Source: JABMRP01 sp964444795
GTDB taxonomy: Bacteria; Planctomycetota; Planctomycetia; Pirellulales; Thermoguttaceae
Assembly: GCA_964444795.1 (NCBI GenBank)
Contig: CAYUIQ010000199.1
Coordinates: 1 to 16,646 of the forward strand
DNA: 16,646 bases
Direction: 5' to 3'
The first letter of the stretch is position 1, and the number at the start of each line of letters is the position of its first letter. Position numbers and translations under genes: made by a program. The notes beneath the pieces were generated by a model that was given only the letters and a program-made list of their open reading frames with translations, was not told the DNA's origin and searched no databases. Shown here in pieces: positions 8,443 to 15,332 of the stretch.

Positions 8443-8676
8443 GTGAGAAACGGTAACGTTGAGCGGGGCAGACGATATCGCCCCCCGCTGAAGTACGCAC
8501 TCGTCATACTTGTCATCGTGGGCGTTTGCGCCCTCTTCATGATCGTGCCCGACAGAACCATCGACCCAGAAGGTGCCCGAATTGCAGACTCGGATCGTCT
8601 CGACGGCCGGTCGGCCTTTGCTCTTGCTGAACAACGTCTCCAGACGCGGAAGTCGGCGTCTTCGGCTGGGCAGTAA
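8443..8676 (+). CDS. Possible small single-pass membrane protein
   Basis: 77 residues from a GTG start. In favour of a real gene is a strong ribosome site, AAAGGAGGAGGAAGG at about 8420-8432, some 10 bases upstream, and a plausible membrane helix at residues 17-36 (LKYALVILVIVGVCALFMIV) preceded by positive charges. The remainder is polar with no motif. It starts 57 bases after the preceding gene and could be its operon partner. A non-coding alternative remains reasonable, because the C-terminal half looks compositionally random. Confidence 0.42.
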   Translation: MRNGNVERGRRYRPPLKYALVILVIVGVCALFMIVPDRTIDPEGARIADSDRLDGRSAFALAEQRLQTRKSASSAGQ

Positions 8677-8699
8677 ACGACCTGTTGGCGACATCTCTT

Positions 8700-8795
8700 C
8701 TTTCCTGGTGTCCTGCGCGTCTTGGTGGTGCTTCCCTTGCTCGGCCGGTTGTCCGGATCGGACTTGCCACAAAGACACCAAGGGCACGAAGAAAG
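8700..8795. repeat. Imperfect inverted repeat, 'CCACAAAGACACCAAGG' type
   Basis: Bases 8767-8795 (CCACAAAGACACCAAGGGCA... through GAAGAAAG) and the reverse complement of 8700-8728 agree at 22 of 29 positions. The arms are separated by 38 bases and no gene is present. A similar CACAAAGACAC-AAG-CAC motif is, from memory, a recurrent intergenic sequence in many environmental genomes. Here two copies face each other. Function unknown. The surrounding 8677-8932 interval otherwise shows nothing I can support. Confidence 0.55.
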
Positions 8796-8932
8796 CGCGG
8801 CGAAGTGCCGAACGAGGCAAGAGGGGAAACACGGGTCAGGGCTCTTTGATTCGGATGCTCGTTCTGTTATCCTTGCTGTCAACCTTGCCTCTCCGTTGAT
8901 CCGTTCTTTCTCTTCCTGGCCAGGAAAACACC

Positions 8933-9226
8933 ATGAATCCTGCAAAGGCGAAACAACTTGTAGAGTTTGGCAAGAAACAAGGCCTGGATGAGTCCACTAT
9001 CCTCGCGTTGCGAGATGCGGCGTTGAAGGACGAAAGCATTGCACTCTTCCTAAGGGAACAAATTGAGGACGTTGGGCTCACTTATCACCACCTTTCGATT
9101 TTACTGATGGCGGCGTTTGATCTGCAAGTGGGCGACATTCAGATCTTGCACCTGTGGATTGACAAGCGGATTTCGGACAGCGATCTCGATGTAAGCCTAG
9201 AAGAGTGCATGGACATCAGTGGATGA
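8933..9226 (+). CDS. Small acidic helical protein of unknown function
   Basis: 97 residues, not recognised. The ATG at 8933 has a modest CAGGAAA element 6-10 bases upstream. The sequence is largely helix-forming with acidic excess (LDESTILALRDAALKDESIA, LREQIEDVGLTYHHLSILL, DSDLDVSLEECMD) and has no signal peptide, membrane segment or catalytic motif. It reads as a compact globular or partner-binding protein, of the size of many immunity, antitoxin or adaptor proteins, but nothing nearby supports such a role. Composition is unusual for the window: by hand count 30 of the first 68 bases are G or C, against 39 of 60 in 12901-12960. It converges on the ligase gene that ends at 9443. Confidence 0.65.
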   Translation: MNPAKAKQLVEFGKKQGLDESTILALRDAALKDESIALFLREQIEDVGLTYHHLSILLMAAFDLQVGDIQILHLWIDKRISDSDLDVSLEECMDISG

Positions 9227-9306
9227 GAAGTCAGACTAGAGTAGACTGCTTCCCCGTACGCTGAACCACCACGCGCGAAAGAGGGCACATTCCGCTCTGG
9301 CAACGC

Positions 9307-9360
9307 GCCTCACCCGGCGGCTACGCCGCCACCCTCTTCCGAACGGAGAGGGGAGATGGG
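9307..9360. repeat. Intergenic repeat with GGCGGC-TAC-GCCGCC hairpin
   Basis: Contains a perfect 6-base stem with a TAC loop (9316-9330), followed by a weaker CTCTTCCG-AA-CGGAGAG stem. The overall string CTCACCCGGCGGCTACGCCG then a C/T-rich and G/A-rich arm resembles a dispersed element I remember from planctomycete intergenic regions. It lies between two convergent genes and could slow or end transcription from either side, but lacks a T-run. Confidence 0.5.
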
Positions 9361-9396
9361 GCTTGAGTATCACTGCTCAACTCCAAGGACTCGTAT

Positions 9397-9449
9397 CGGA
9401 AGTACTTCCGTATAGTAGCCATCTCGCGGAGCGAGATGGCTACTATACG
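9397..9449. repeat. Two adjacent perfect palindromes; the second overlaps a stop codon
   Basis: Bases 9397-9410 (CGGAAGTACTTCCG) are a 14-base perfect palindrome. They are nearly contiguous with an inverted repeat of 19-base perfect arms (9409-9427 and 9431-9449) around a 3-base GGA loop. The right arm covers the last codons (GTA TAG) of the minus-strand ligase gene at 9443. Such a long, perfect stem placed between convergent genes may act as a transcription or RNA-stability barrier, but its perfection and lack of a T-run fit a mobile palindromic repeat equally well. Confidence 0.7.
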
Positions 9450-12094
9450 CCCTCCGCTTCGAGGCGCTCCAGCACCATCCGGCGCAGCAGCTTGTAGTCG
9501 GTCTTACCGGTGCCGAGCACGGGGATCGTTTCGATGCGGACGACTTCGTCGATCCGCATGACGCCGCGAAAGCCGGCCTCGGCCAGAACGGCGTTGGCGT
9601 CGCGCGGGGTGATCTCGACGGTGCTGAAGAGCACGATCCGTCGGCCGCCGGGGGTTTCGACGCCCTCGACCGCGACCTGGAGACCGTCTTCGGTGGCCGG
9701 GTAGCGGCGGACCAGCGGTTCTTCCAGCGCGGGCAGCGATACCATCTCGCCACCCACTTTGAGGAAGCGTTTTAAGCGGCCGCGAAAGTGGATGAACCCT
9801 TCGTCGTCCAATTGCACGAGGTCGCCCGAGTTGTACCAGCGCTTGCCGTTGAGTTGGACGAATGGGTCGGGACCATCGTAATGCAGATAGCCGCCAAACA
9901 CCGACGGGCCGGTAACCAGCAACAGGCCCGTCTCGCCGTTGGGCAACTCTTCGTGTGTTTCCGGATGGACGACACACACTTCGACGCCGTCGAACGGCGG
10001 CCCGACGGTCCCCGCCTTGGTACGTCCCAGGCGGTTGCCCGACACCACGGGCGAGCATTCGGTGATCCCGTAGCCTTCGAGGATCGTGGCATCGGGAACC
10101 AGTTCGGCGCATCGGGCGAACGTGGCCTCCGGACATTTCTCGGCACCGGTGACGATGACTCGAAGCGAGCCCAGATCGTCGTTGGTGGCCAGGCTGAAGA
10201 TATGCCCCAAGAACGTGGGCGTGGTAAAGACCATGGCCGGCCGATAGCGGGCCGCCGTTCGCACGAGTCCCGGGGCGTTGGTCGGATCGGGATAATGCAC
10301 GACCCGCATTCCGGTCAACAGCGGCAGCAGGATCGTGCCGGTCAGGCCGAAGCTGTGAAAAGGCGGCAGGAAGCCCAGCAGCCTGTCGCCGCGCTTTGCC
10401 CGAATCGCCGTTACGCCGGCCCGCACGTTGCAGATCAGATTGCGATGCGTCAGGGGAACGGCCTTCGGCGCGCTCTCCGAACCGGAGGTGAACAGGACCA
10501 CGGCCGGGTCGTCGGCATTTTGCGCCGGCAGTCTTTTCAAGAAACGGCCCGGCAGCAGATACGATCCGAGCAGAGTCGTCAGCGCTTCGAGCTTGCCGAT
10601 CCCGCCGCGGAGATCTTCGAGGAAGACGTACTCCGCCCCTTCGCATTCGATGCCCAGCCGATCGATCAACTTGCGCGAGGTCACCACGCGGCGGATGCCA
10701 AGCGTTTTCACGGCATGAGCCAGATTGCCGGGTCCGGTGGTCCAGTTGGGCATCACCGGCAGCTTACCCGCGGCGTGCAGTGAGAAGAACGTAAGATCGG
10801 CGGCCACCGAAGCGGGCAGCAGCAGCCCGACACAGTCGCCGGGGAGCGTTGCCAATCGCTTGCTCATCAATCGCGTGCCGACCAACAGCCGGCGGAAAGT
10901 CAACGCGCCGGACAGTTCGTCGGCCACCGCCACGTCGCCCGGCTGCGCCATGGCCCGACGCACAAACGCCTCGGCCAGCGTCTCGGCCAGAACTTCGGCG
11001 AGACCCTCTCCCGCAGGCGGCCGGTCCCACGCGGGCGGCGCCGGTTTGGCCGGTTCCTCGGCGCCCGTTGCCAGCCCGTCGGCCAGCGCCCAAAGTTCAC
11101 CGATCGTCGCGGCCACCCGGTCCGACCGAAAGCCGAAGCGATCCTCGATTTGCAGGGCGACGTCCATCCGATCGAGACTGTCCAGCCCGATCTGATCCAG
11201 CATGGTTTCCGGCTGCTTTTCTTCGTCGATCAACGGTCGCCCGAGATGCTCTTCGACCATTTCATTGACGGCGCGGATCGAGGCCGGCTTGATTTTCTCG
11301 ACGTCGACCTGTTCGGCCGCCTCGACGTCGGGAAACGCAAACTCGCGGGCGCCGAACAGGCAGTGATACGGCACATGGACCGGTTCTTCCGGACCTTTGC
11401 GACGATACCACTCTTCGAGATACGGATTGATCGCCTCGCGGGTCAGTCCGGGCAAATCCTCGGCGCGAATGACCTCGATGGTCATCGTCACTTTGCGCCG
11501 TGGAGTGAAGAGCAGCAGATTGGCCAGTACCCAGCCGACGCCGCGCACCGCGCCTTGAGCCAGATTGGGCCGCTGGGCGGTTCGCGCGTAGCCAAACACG
11601 CTCCCCCAGAGCCCCCGCGTGCGCAACAGCACGATGTTGGCCCGGGGGAATCGGCTGAGGATCTCGGACGCCGCCCGGGCCGATCCGATCGACTCGTAAC
11701 CCCGGTGTTGAACTCTGCCGGATGGGTAGATGAGGAAGTTTTCGCCGCGTTCCAGGCCGGCCACGACGGTATCGATCATGGCCAGGGTTTGTTCATGGGC
11801 ACTGCGGCTGTGCTCGGCCAGATCGGGGACCTCCATGGCGTCGATCGCGCGAAAGATCGGGTTGAGAGCCACCTTGCGGTACATGCCCGAGAAGACCACC
11901 GGCCGCAGCGGCCGGCCCAGCCGAATATGACTGAGCACCATCGGCGGATCGATGTAAGCCGGGTGGTTCGGCATGACCAGCGTGGGACCGTCCAAACCTT
12001 TGAGCTTCTCCAGCCCTGTCACCTCGACCCGATAGCGCAACCGAAAGACCACGCGGAGAAACCACCAAAAGCAAGCCTGAAACAGCCGCGACAT
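9443..12094 (-). CDS. Acyltransferase - acyl carrier protein - acyl-AMP ligase fusion (Aas-like)
   Basis: 883 residues. Residues about 1-235 are a PlsC-type lysophospholipid acyltransferase: NHPAYIDP gives the HX4D catalytic motif (His44, Asp49), while the usual EGTR is replaced by PSGR (about 124-127). About 260-340 is an acyl carrier domain with the phosphopantetheine serine in GLDSLDRMD (Ser306). About 370-883 is an AMP-forming acyl ligase: P-loop LFTSGSESAPK (534-544), GYGITECSP (674-682), YNSGD with Asp758, and C-terminal Lys864 in GTGKTDYK. Likely job: activate a free fatty acid with ATP, load it on the fused carrier and transfer it to a lysophospholipid at the inner membrane. The ATG at 12094 with AGGGAG (12101-12106) six bases upstream is preferred over an in-frame GTG at 12115. 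It is the last gene of a probable three-gene operon, 70 bases after its neighbour. Confidence 0.9.
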   Translation of the reverse strand: MSRLFQACFWWFLRVVFRLRYRVEVTGLEKLKGLDGPTLVMPNHPAYIDPPMVLSHIRLGRPLRPVVFSGMYRKVALNPIFRAIDAMEVPDLAEHSRSAHEQTLAMIDTVVAGLERGENFLIYPSGRVQHRGYESIGSARAASEILSRFPRANIVLLRTRGLWGSVFGYARTAQRPNLAQGAVRGVGWVLANLLLFTPRRKVTMTIEVIRAEDLPGLTREAINPYLEEWYRRKGPEEPVHVPYHCLFGAREFAFPDVEAAEQVDVEKIKPASIRAVNEMVEEHLGRPLIDEEKQPETMLDQIGLDSLDRMDVALQIEDRFGFRSDRVAATIGELWALADGLATGAEEPAKPAPPAWDRPPAGEGLAEVLAETLAEAFVRRAMAQPGDVAVADELSGALTFRRLLVGTRLMSKRLATLPGDCVGLLLPASVAADLTFFSLHAAGKLPVMPNWTTGPGNLAHAVKTLGIRRVVTSRKLIDRLGIECEGAEYVFLEDLRGGIGKLEALTTLLGSYLLPGRFLKRLPAQNADDPAVVLFTSGSESAPKAVPLTHRNLICNVRAGVTAIRAKRGDRLLGFLPPFHSFGLTGTILLPLLTGMRVVHYPDPTNAPGLVRTAARYRPAMVFTTPTFLGHIFSLATNDDLGSLRVIVTGAEKCPEATFARCAELVPDATILEGYGITECSPVVSGNRLGRTKAGTVGPPFDGVEVCVVHPETHEELPNGETGLLLVTGPSVFGGYLHYDGPDPFVQLNGKRWYNSGDLVQLDDEGFIHFRGRLKRFLKVGGEMVSLPALEEPLVRRYPATEDGLQVAVEGVETPGGRRIVLFSTVEITPRDANAVLAEAGFRGVMRIDEVVRIETIPVLGTGKTDYKLLRRMVLERLEAEGV

Positions 12095-12164
12095 CGCCGA
12101 CTCCCTGTTTTTCACTTGGGGGTTGTCCGGATAACGGGCGACAGATCGCCATGAGTATAACGCG

Positions 12165-13160
12165 CTACCGGTTCATTTCCTCGTACATCGCCTCGATATT
12201 TTGCAGCGGGACATCGCCGGCGATTTCGCCTCGGGCGATTAGTCCGCCACCGAATCGGCCGTAGGTTTCGACATCGGCGCGCACGGCGTCGCGAACGTCT
12301 TGTGGTGTTCCCCGGGGAAGCGTCCACTGACGGTCCAGGTCGCCCAGCAGGCAAACCTTGCCACCGATCAATTCGCCGAGCCGCTGTCGCGACATGCAGT
12401 TGCACTGCGGGTTGAGTACGCTGGCGCCGATCTCGATCAGATCGGGAATAATCGCGTCGATCACCCCGTCGCTGTGGAACCAGACGTGTTTGTCCGACCG
12501 GCGGACCATGTCGAACATCCGGGAATATGCCGGCTTGAACAGGTCGCGCCACATTTGGGGGCTGATGAGCAGGGCCTTCTGCGTTCCCCAATCGTCGCGA
12601 AAATGCACGCCGTCCAGCCCGTCCAATTCAGCCAGACGCCTCAGCCGGCGGAGCATGACCTCGAGGATCATGTCGCGAAGCCGGAGGCAGTAGTCCGGCT
12701 CTAGCAAGAGATCTTCGTTGATCGCCCCAAAGCCGTGCAGGTAGTACATCCGCTGCCAGAGCGTGTCGCCGTCGGCCAGCGTGTACTTCCGCCCGGCGTT
12801 TTCTTCGATCCGCTGCCAGACCGCGGCGATGATCTCGTCGGTGGCGGTATCCGGCGGTTGGTAGCCGGCCATCGCCTTCCAGTCGGCCAACGGGTGGAAG
12901 ACGACCTGCCCCTTGTGCTCGTCGTTTTGGCGCACCCAATCGCATCCCCACGGATCGCGGCTGGGCTTGCCGATTTCCGGGCCGAATTCGCCCGAGGTGG
13001 CGCTACCCACGCGGGCAACGTTATCCGGATACTTTTCGAGAAGATCTTCCAGGGCATCGCCCAGGCGCGTGCGCGCGCCGGGCAACACGTCATGCATCCA
13101 GGGCACCCGATCGGGGCCCGTCATTTCAATCGCTCGGATGACGCGCTGGCGGCTGTTCAA
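12165..13160 (-). CDS. Uroporphyrinogen decarboxylase-like family protein
   Basis: 331 residues of the URO-D/methylcobamide methyltransferase superfamily (TIM barrel). Family features seen: SRQRVIRAIEMTGPDRVPW at the start, HFRDDWG near 186-192, ISPQMWRDLFKPAYS near 199-213, WFHSDG (His229), NPQCNCM (Cys253, Cys255) and GLIARGEI near the end. True haem-pathway HemE proteins and the zinc-binding MtaA/MtbA type differ from this: the usual His-x-Cys is His-Ser-Asp here, so a metal role would need the later cysteines. Its job is probably not haem synthesis; the substrate is unknown. The start is TTG at 13160, only 3 bases after the upstream gene's stop (translational coupling), and matches the family N-terminus. 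A first ATG at Met13 would cut into conserved sequence. Confidence 0.85.
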   Translation of the reverse strand: MNSRQRVIRAIEMTGPDRVPWMHDVLPGARTRLGDALEDLLEKYPDNVARVGSATSGEFGPEIGKPSRDPWGCDWVRQNDEHKGQVVFHPLADWKAMAGYQPPDTATDEIIAAVWQRIEENAGRKYTLADGDTLWQRMYYLHGFGAINEDLLLEPDYCLRLRDMILEVMLRRLRRLAELDGLDGVHFRDDWGTQKALLISPQMWRDLFKPAYSRMFDMVRRSDKHVWFHSDGVIDAIIPDLIEIGASVLNPQCNCMSRQRLGELIGGKVCLLGDLDRQWTLPRGTPQDVRDAVRADVETYGRFGGGLIARGEIAGDVPLQNIEAMYEEMNR

Positions 13161-13163
13161 CGA

Positions 13164-14570
13164 TCAATCGGCCTTTCGTTGCAGCAGGATCGACCATGCC
13201 CAGGGGCCTTCGGTCTGGGGGTTGGTCGAATCGAACCGTGTTTCCTCAAGCCGGCGAACGTTGAACGGTTTGGCAAAGTCGGCGCGGATTTCTTCTTCCT
13301 TTACCCGTGGTGGCCCGCTGTGGGGCCGCGGTTGGTTGGCGTTTCCGGCGAGGATGAGCACCAGCGATCCCTCATGAGTAAGCCGGCGGACCGATTCGAC
13401 GTATCCGGCCGCGTTTTGCCGACGCACGCCGTGGTAGCATCCGCGGTCAAAGATCAGGTCGAACGGTTTCAAGTCGGGCGGGGCCAGCACGTCGGCCAAC
13501 ACCCATCGCACGCGGACACCGGCCTCCTGGGCCTTCTTCTCGCCACGAACCAAGGCCGTGGGGGCAAGGTCGAGGGCCGTCACGTCGAACCCCTTCTTGG
13601 CCAGATAGATGGCGTTGGTGCCCGTGCCGCACCCCAAGACGATCGCCCGGCCGGGTTTCAAGGTGCCGTCCTCGACCGGTTGGGTCAAATTACTCGACGG
13701 CCGGCCCGTATCCCATCCCGGTCGCCGGTCGCCGTGGTAGGCCGTGTCCCATCGTTGCACCAGCCGGATTCCCTCGTCGCTCGACGGTAGCATGCCCAGC
13801 GGCAACACACGCCGCGCGAGTAGCGTCTTGCCATCGGCATCGGCCACGGTGATCGTGCCGGCGTCGGTGCCGTCGTTGGGTAGCGAAACACGGTAGGTGT
13901 GGTCTTCGGTCGTAATAGCCAGATCCAATTGCCCCTTGCCCGATTCCAGTTCCACGCCAGGCGCCTTGCCGCCATCGGCGTCCTTGCTGAAGTGAAGCAC
14001 GTTGAGGAAGCGGATGCGCCGGGAGCCCTGGATCCGGCCTTTCTCGGGATTCAACCTGTGGCTGTGCAGCGTTCCGCCGTCGACCGTCAAACGGGCGTGG
14101 TGCCCTTCGGCTTTCGAGGATTTGTCCCTCTTGAGAAACCAGAGCGTGGACTCTTTCATCTGGGCCGGATCGACCTGATCTTCGACGATGAACGTGGCCG
14201 GTTTGAGGAAGAGGAATCGGCGCACGGACGGCATTTCACTCTCTGGCGGACCCACCACGGCGGCAGCGTAGGTAAACGCCCGATTCTCTTCCAACGCGAT
14301 CATCTTCCACGACGCCGGCGGAACGGCTCTGCTGAAAGCCGCTTTACGAACCGCGGCCATCGGATCGTTCAAATAGCCGTCCGTCCGGTCCGCGGTGGCA
14401 AGATCAGCGATTTCCTGGGGTGGCAATGCGCGAATGTCCGCCGTCGCCGTCGCCTCTTGACCCACCGTGTGACCGGCCGTTGCGGCAAAAAGCAGCAGTA
14501 CAACCGGCAGAATCCACACAAGGCGACTTGCCCAAAGTACGTATACCCGGTTTGTCCGCTTCTCAGCCAT
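13164..14570 (-). CDS. Exported fusion: heparinase-C-like beta domain plus SAM-dependent methyltransferase
   Basis: 468 residues from the ATG at 14570, which has GGAGGA at 14578-14583 seven bases upstream; a longer in-frame extension (to 14633) lacks such a site. Residues 10-38 form a signal peptide or anchor (WILPVVLLLFAATAGHTVGQ). Residues about 95-260 resemble the beta-sandwich found at the C-terminus of heparinase II/III proteins (SVRRFLFLKPATFIVEDQVDP). About 275-468 is a class I methyltransferase of thiopurine-methyltransferase-like type: PGWDTGRPSS (284-293), SAM-binding VLGCGTGTNA (311-320), ALDLAPTAL, and DLIFDRGCYHGV. The methyl acceptor is unknown. The export signal is odd because SAM is normally cytoplasmic. 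It leads the operon with the URO-D-like and ligase genes. Confidence 0.85.
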   Translation of the reverse strand: MAEKRTNRVYVLWASRLVWILPVVLLLFAATAGHTVGQEATATADIRALPPQEIADLATADRTDGYLNDPMAAVRKAAFSRAVPPASWKMIALEENRAFTYAAAVVGPPESEMPSVRRFLFLKPATFIVEDQVDPAQMKESTLWFLKRDKSSKAEGHHARLTVDGGTLHSHRLNPEKGRIQGSRRIRFLNVLHFSKDADGGKAPGVELESGKGQLDLAITTEDHTYRVSLPNDGTDAGTITVADADGKTLLARRVLPLGMLPSSDEGIRLVQRWDTAYHGDRRPGWDTGRPSSNLTQPVEDGTLKPGRAIVLGCGTGTNAIYLAKKGFDVTALDLAPTALVRGEKKAQEAGVRVRWVLADVLAPPDLKPFDLIFDRGCYHGVRRQNAAGYVESVRRLTHEGSLVLILAGNANQPRPHSGPPRVKEEEIRADFAKPFNVRRLEETRFDSTNPQTEGPWAWSILLQRKAD

Positions 14571-14635
14571 GGCTCGGTCCTCCGCGAAAAAGGCCAGTGG
14601 TCGGTCCCCCGAAACGGGCGATACCCGCGGCACGC

Positions 14636-14663
14636 ATTATATCAACTCGGGACAACCTGCAAA
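14636..14663 (-). promoter_or_regulatory. Candidate promoter for the methyltransferase operon
   Basis: On the minus strand, TTTGCA (14663-14658, four of six -35 matches) is followed by a 16-base spacer and a perfect TATAAT (14641-14636). The start codon at 14570 lies about 60 bases downstream of the expected start point. On the plus strand of the same divergent interval, TATATT at 14685-14690 is a possible -10 for the gene at 14726, without a good -35. Confidence 0.45.
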
Positions 14664-14725
14664 TCGGCCTCCCGGCCAATAAGCTATATTTTTCACGGTT
14701 TCACGAATCCTCGAGGAAGCTCTCC

Positions 14726-15313
14726 ATGGCCACTACGCAAGAGGGCCTGTTGGTCCACGTCTTCGGTGCCTGTCACCATTACCGGGGCTACGTCTTGAAC
14801 GAGGATCGCCGTCTGGCCGAGGTGCTCAGCGATTCGAACAAGACAATCCTCGAGTTGCACGATGCGACGGTTGCCGGTGCGGGTGTCCGCCCGGTCGAGG
14901 TGCGGTGCGGATCGATCAACTTGCTCAAGAAGGATTTCCTGCTGGTGATTCCCGAGGGTCGGCATGAAGCGCCCGTGCGCCGCTGCAACAACTTTCAGCA
15001 GAAAGTGCAGTATGGGGCGGTCCTGACCATGGCGGGCTACGTGCTCTCGGGCATGGTTCATCTCCCGACTCGAGCGACGCCCTGGATGTTGCTCGACGAG
15101 GATGCCAACGTGGCCGATTTCTTCGGCATGACCGGCATCACCATCCACAGCGCGCCGCACGACTGGGCGCCGAAGCATTGCGACGTGGCCGTGGTCCGCC
15201 GAGGGGCGATCGAAGCCCTGCACATGACGTCCGCTCCCGTGCCCAAACAACAAGGTCCCGCCCCCGCACCCGCCGCCGCGATCTCGCCCACGGCCCGCGA
15301 TCTGACTGTTTAG
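14726..15313 (+). CDS. Unknown cytoplasmic protein
   Basis: 195 residues, not recognised. The ATG at 14726 has AGGA (14714-14717) eight bases upstream; the frame is open further upstream but without start support. Ordered features: HVFGACHHYRGY near residues 11-22, DSNKTILELHDATV, CGSINLLKKDFLLVIPEG, a middle section with VLTMAGYVLSGMVHLPTRATPWMLL where a short hydrophobic run might pack or touch a membrane, then DEDANVADFFGMTGITI and CDVAVVRRGAIEAL. A low-complexity Ala/Pro tail fills the last 25 residues. The alternation of beta-like runs suggests a compact beta-rich fold. No signal peptide. It is divergent from the methyltransferase operon and convergent with the AraC regulator, so it stands alone. 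Confidence 0.82.
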   Translation: MATTQEGLLVHVFGACHHYRGYVLNEDRRLAEVLSDSNKTILELHDATVAGAGVRPVEVRCGSINLLKKDFLLVIPEGRHEAPVRRCNNFQQKVQYGAVLTMAGYVLSGMVHLPTRATPWMLLDEDANVADFFGMTGITIHSAPHDWAPKHCDVAVVRRGAIEALHMTSAPVPKQQGPAPAPAAAISPTARDLTV

Positions 15314-15327
15314 GGGCGGCCGCCCCT
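15312..15327. terminator. Perfect 16-base palindrome between convergent genes
   Basis: AGGGGCGGCCGCCCCT is its own reverse complement. It overlaps the stop codon (TAG, 15311-15313) of the plus-strand gene and lies six bases beyond the stop of the AraC gene on the other strand. Its place suggests a two-way transcription end; the loop-free centre and lack of a T-run make this tentative. Confidence 0.4.
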
Positions 15328-15332
15328 TACTC

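Noticed and set aside
7918..9226. Toxin-antitoxin or polymorphic-toxin immunity cluster
   Set aside because: The sizes and acidity suggested it, but no toxin, nuclease motif or secretion marker is visible and the immunity-like resemblance is too weak.
12165..13160. Haem-pathway HemE
   Set aside because: The sequence has the general URO-D fold signatures but not the HemE substrate-binding pattern, and no haem genes are nearby.
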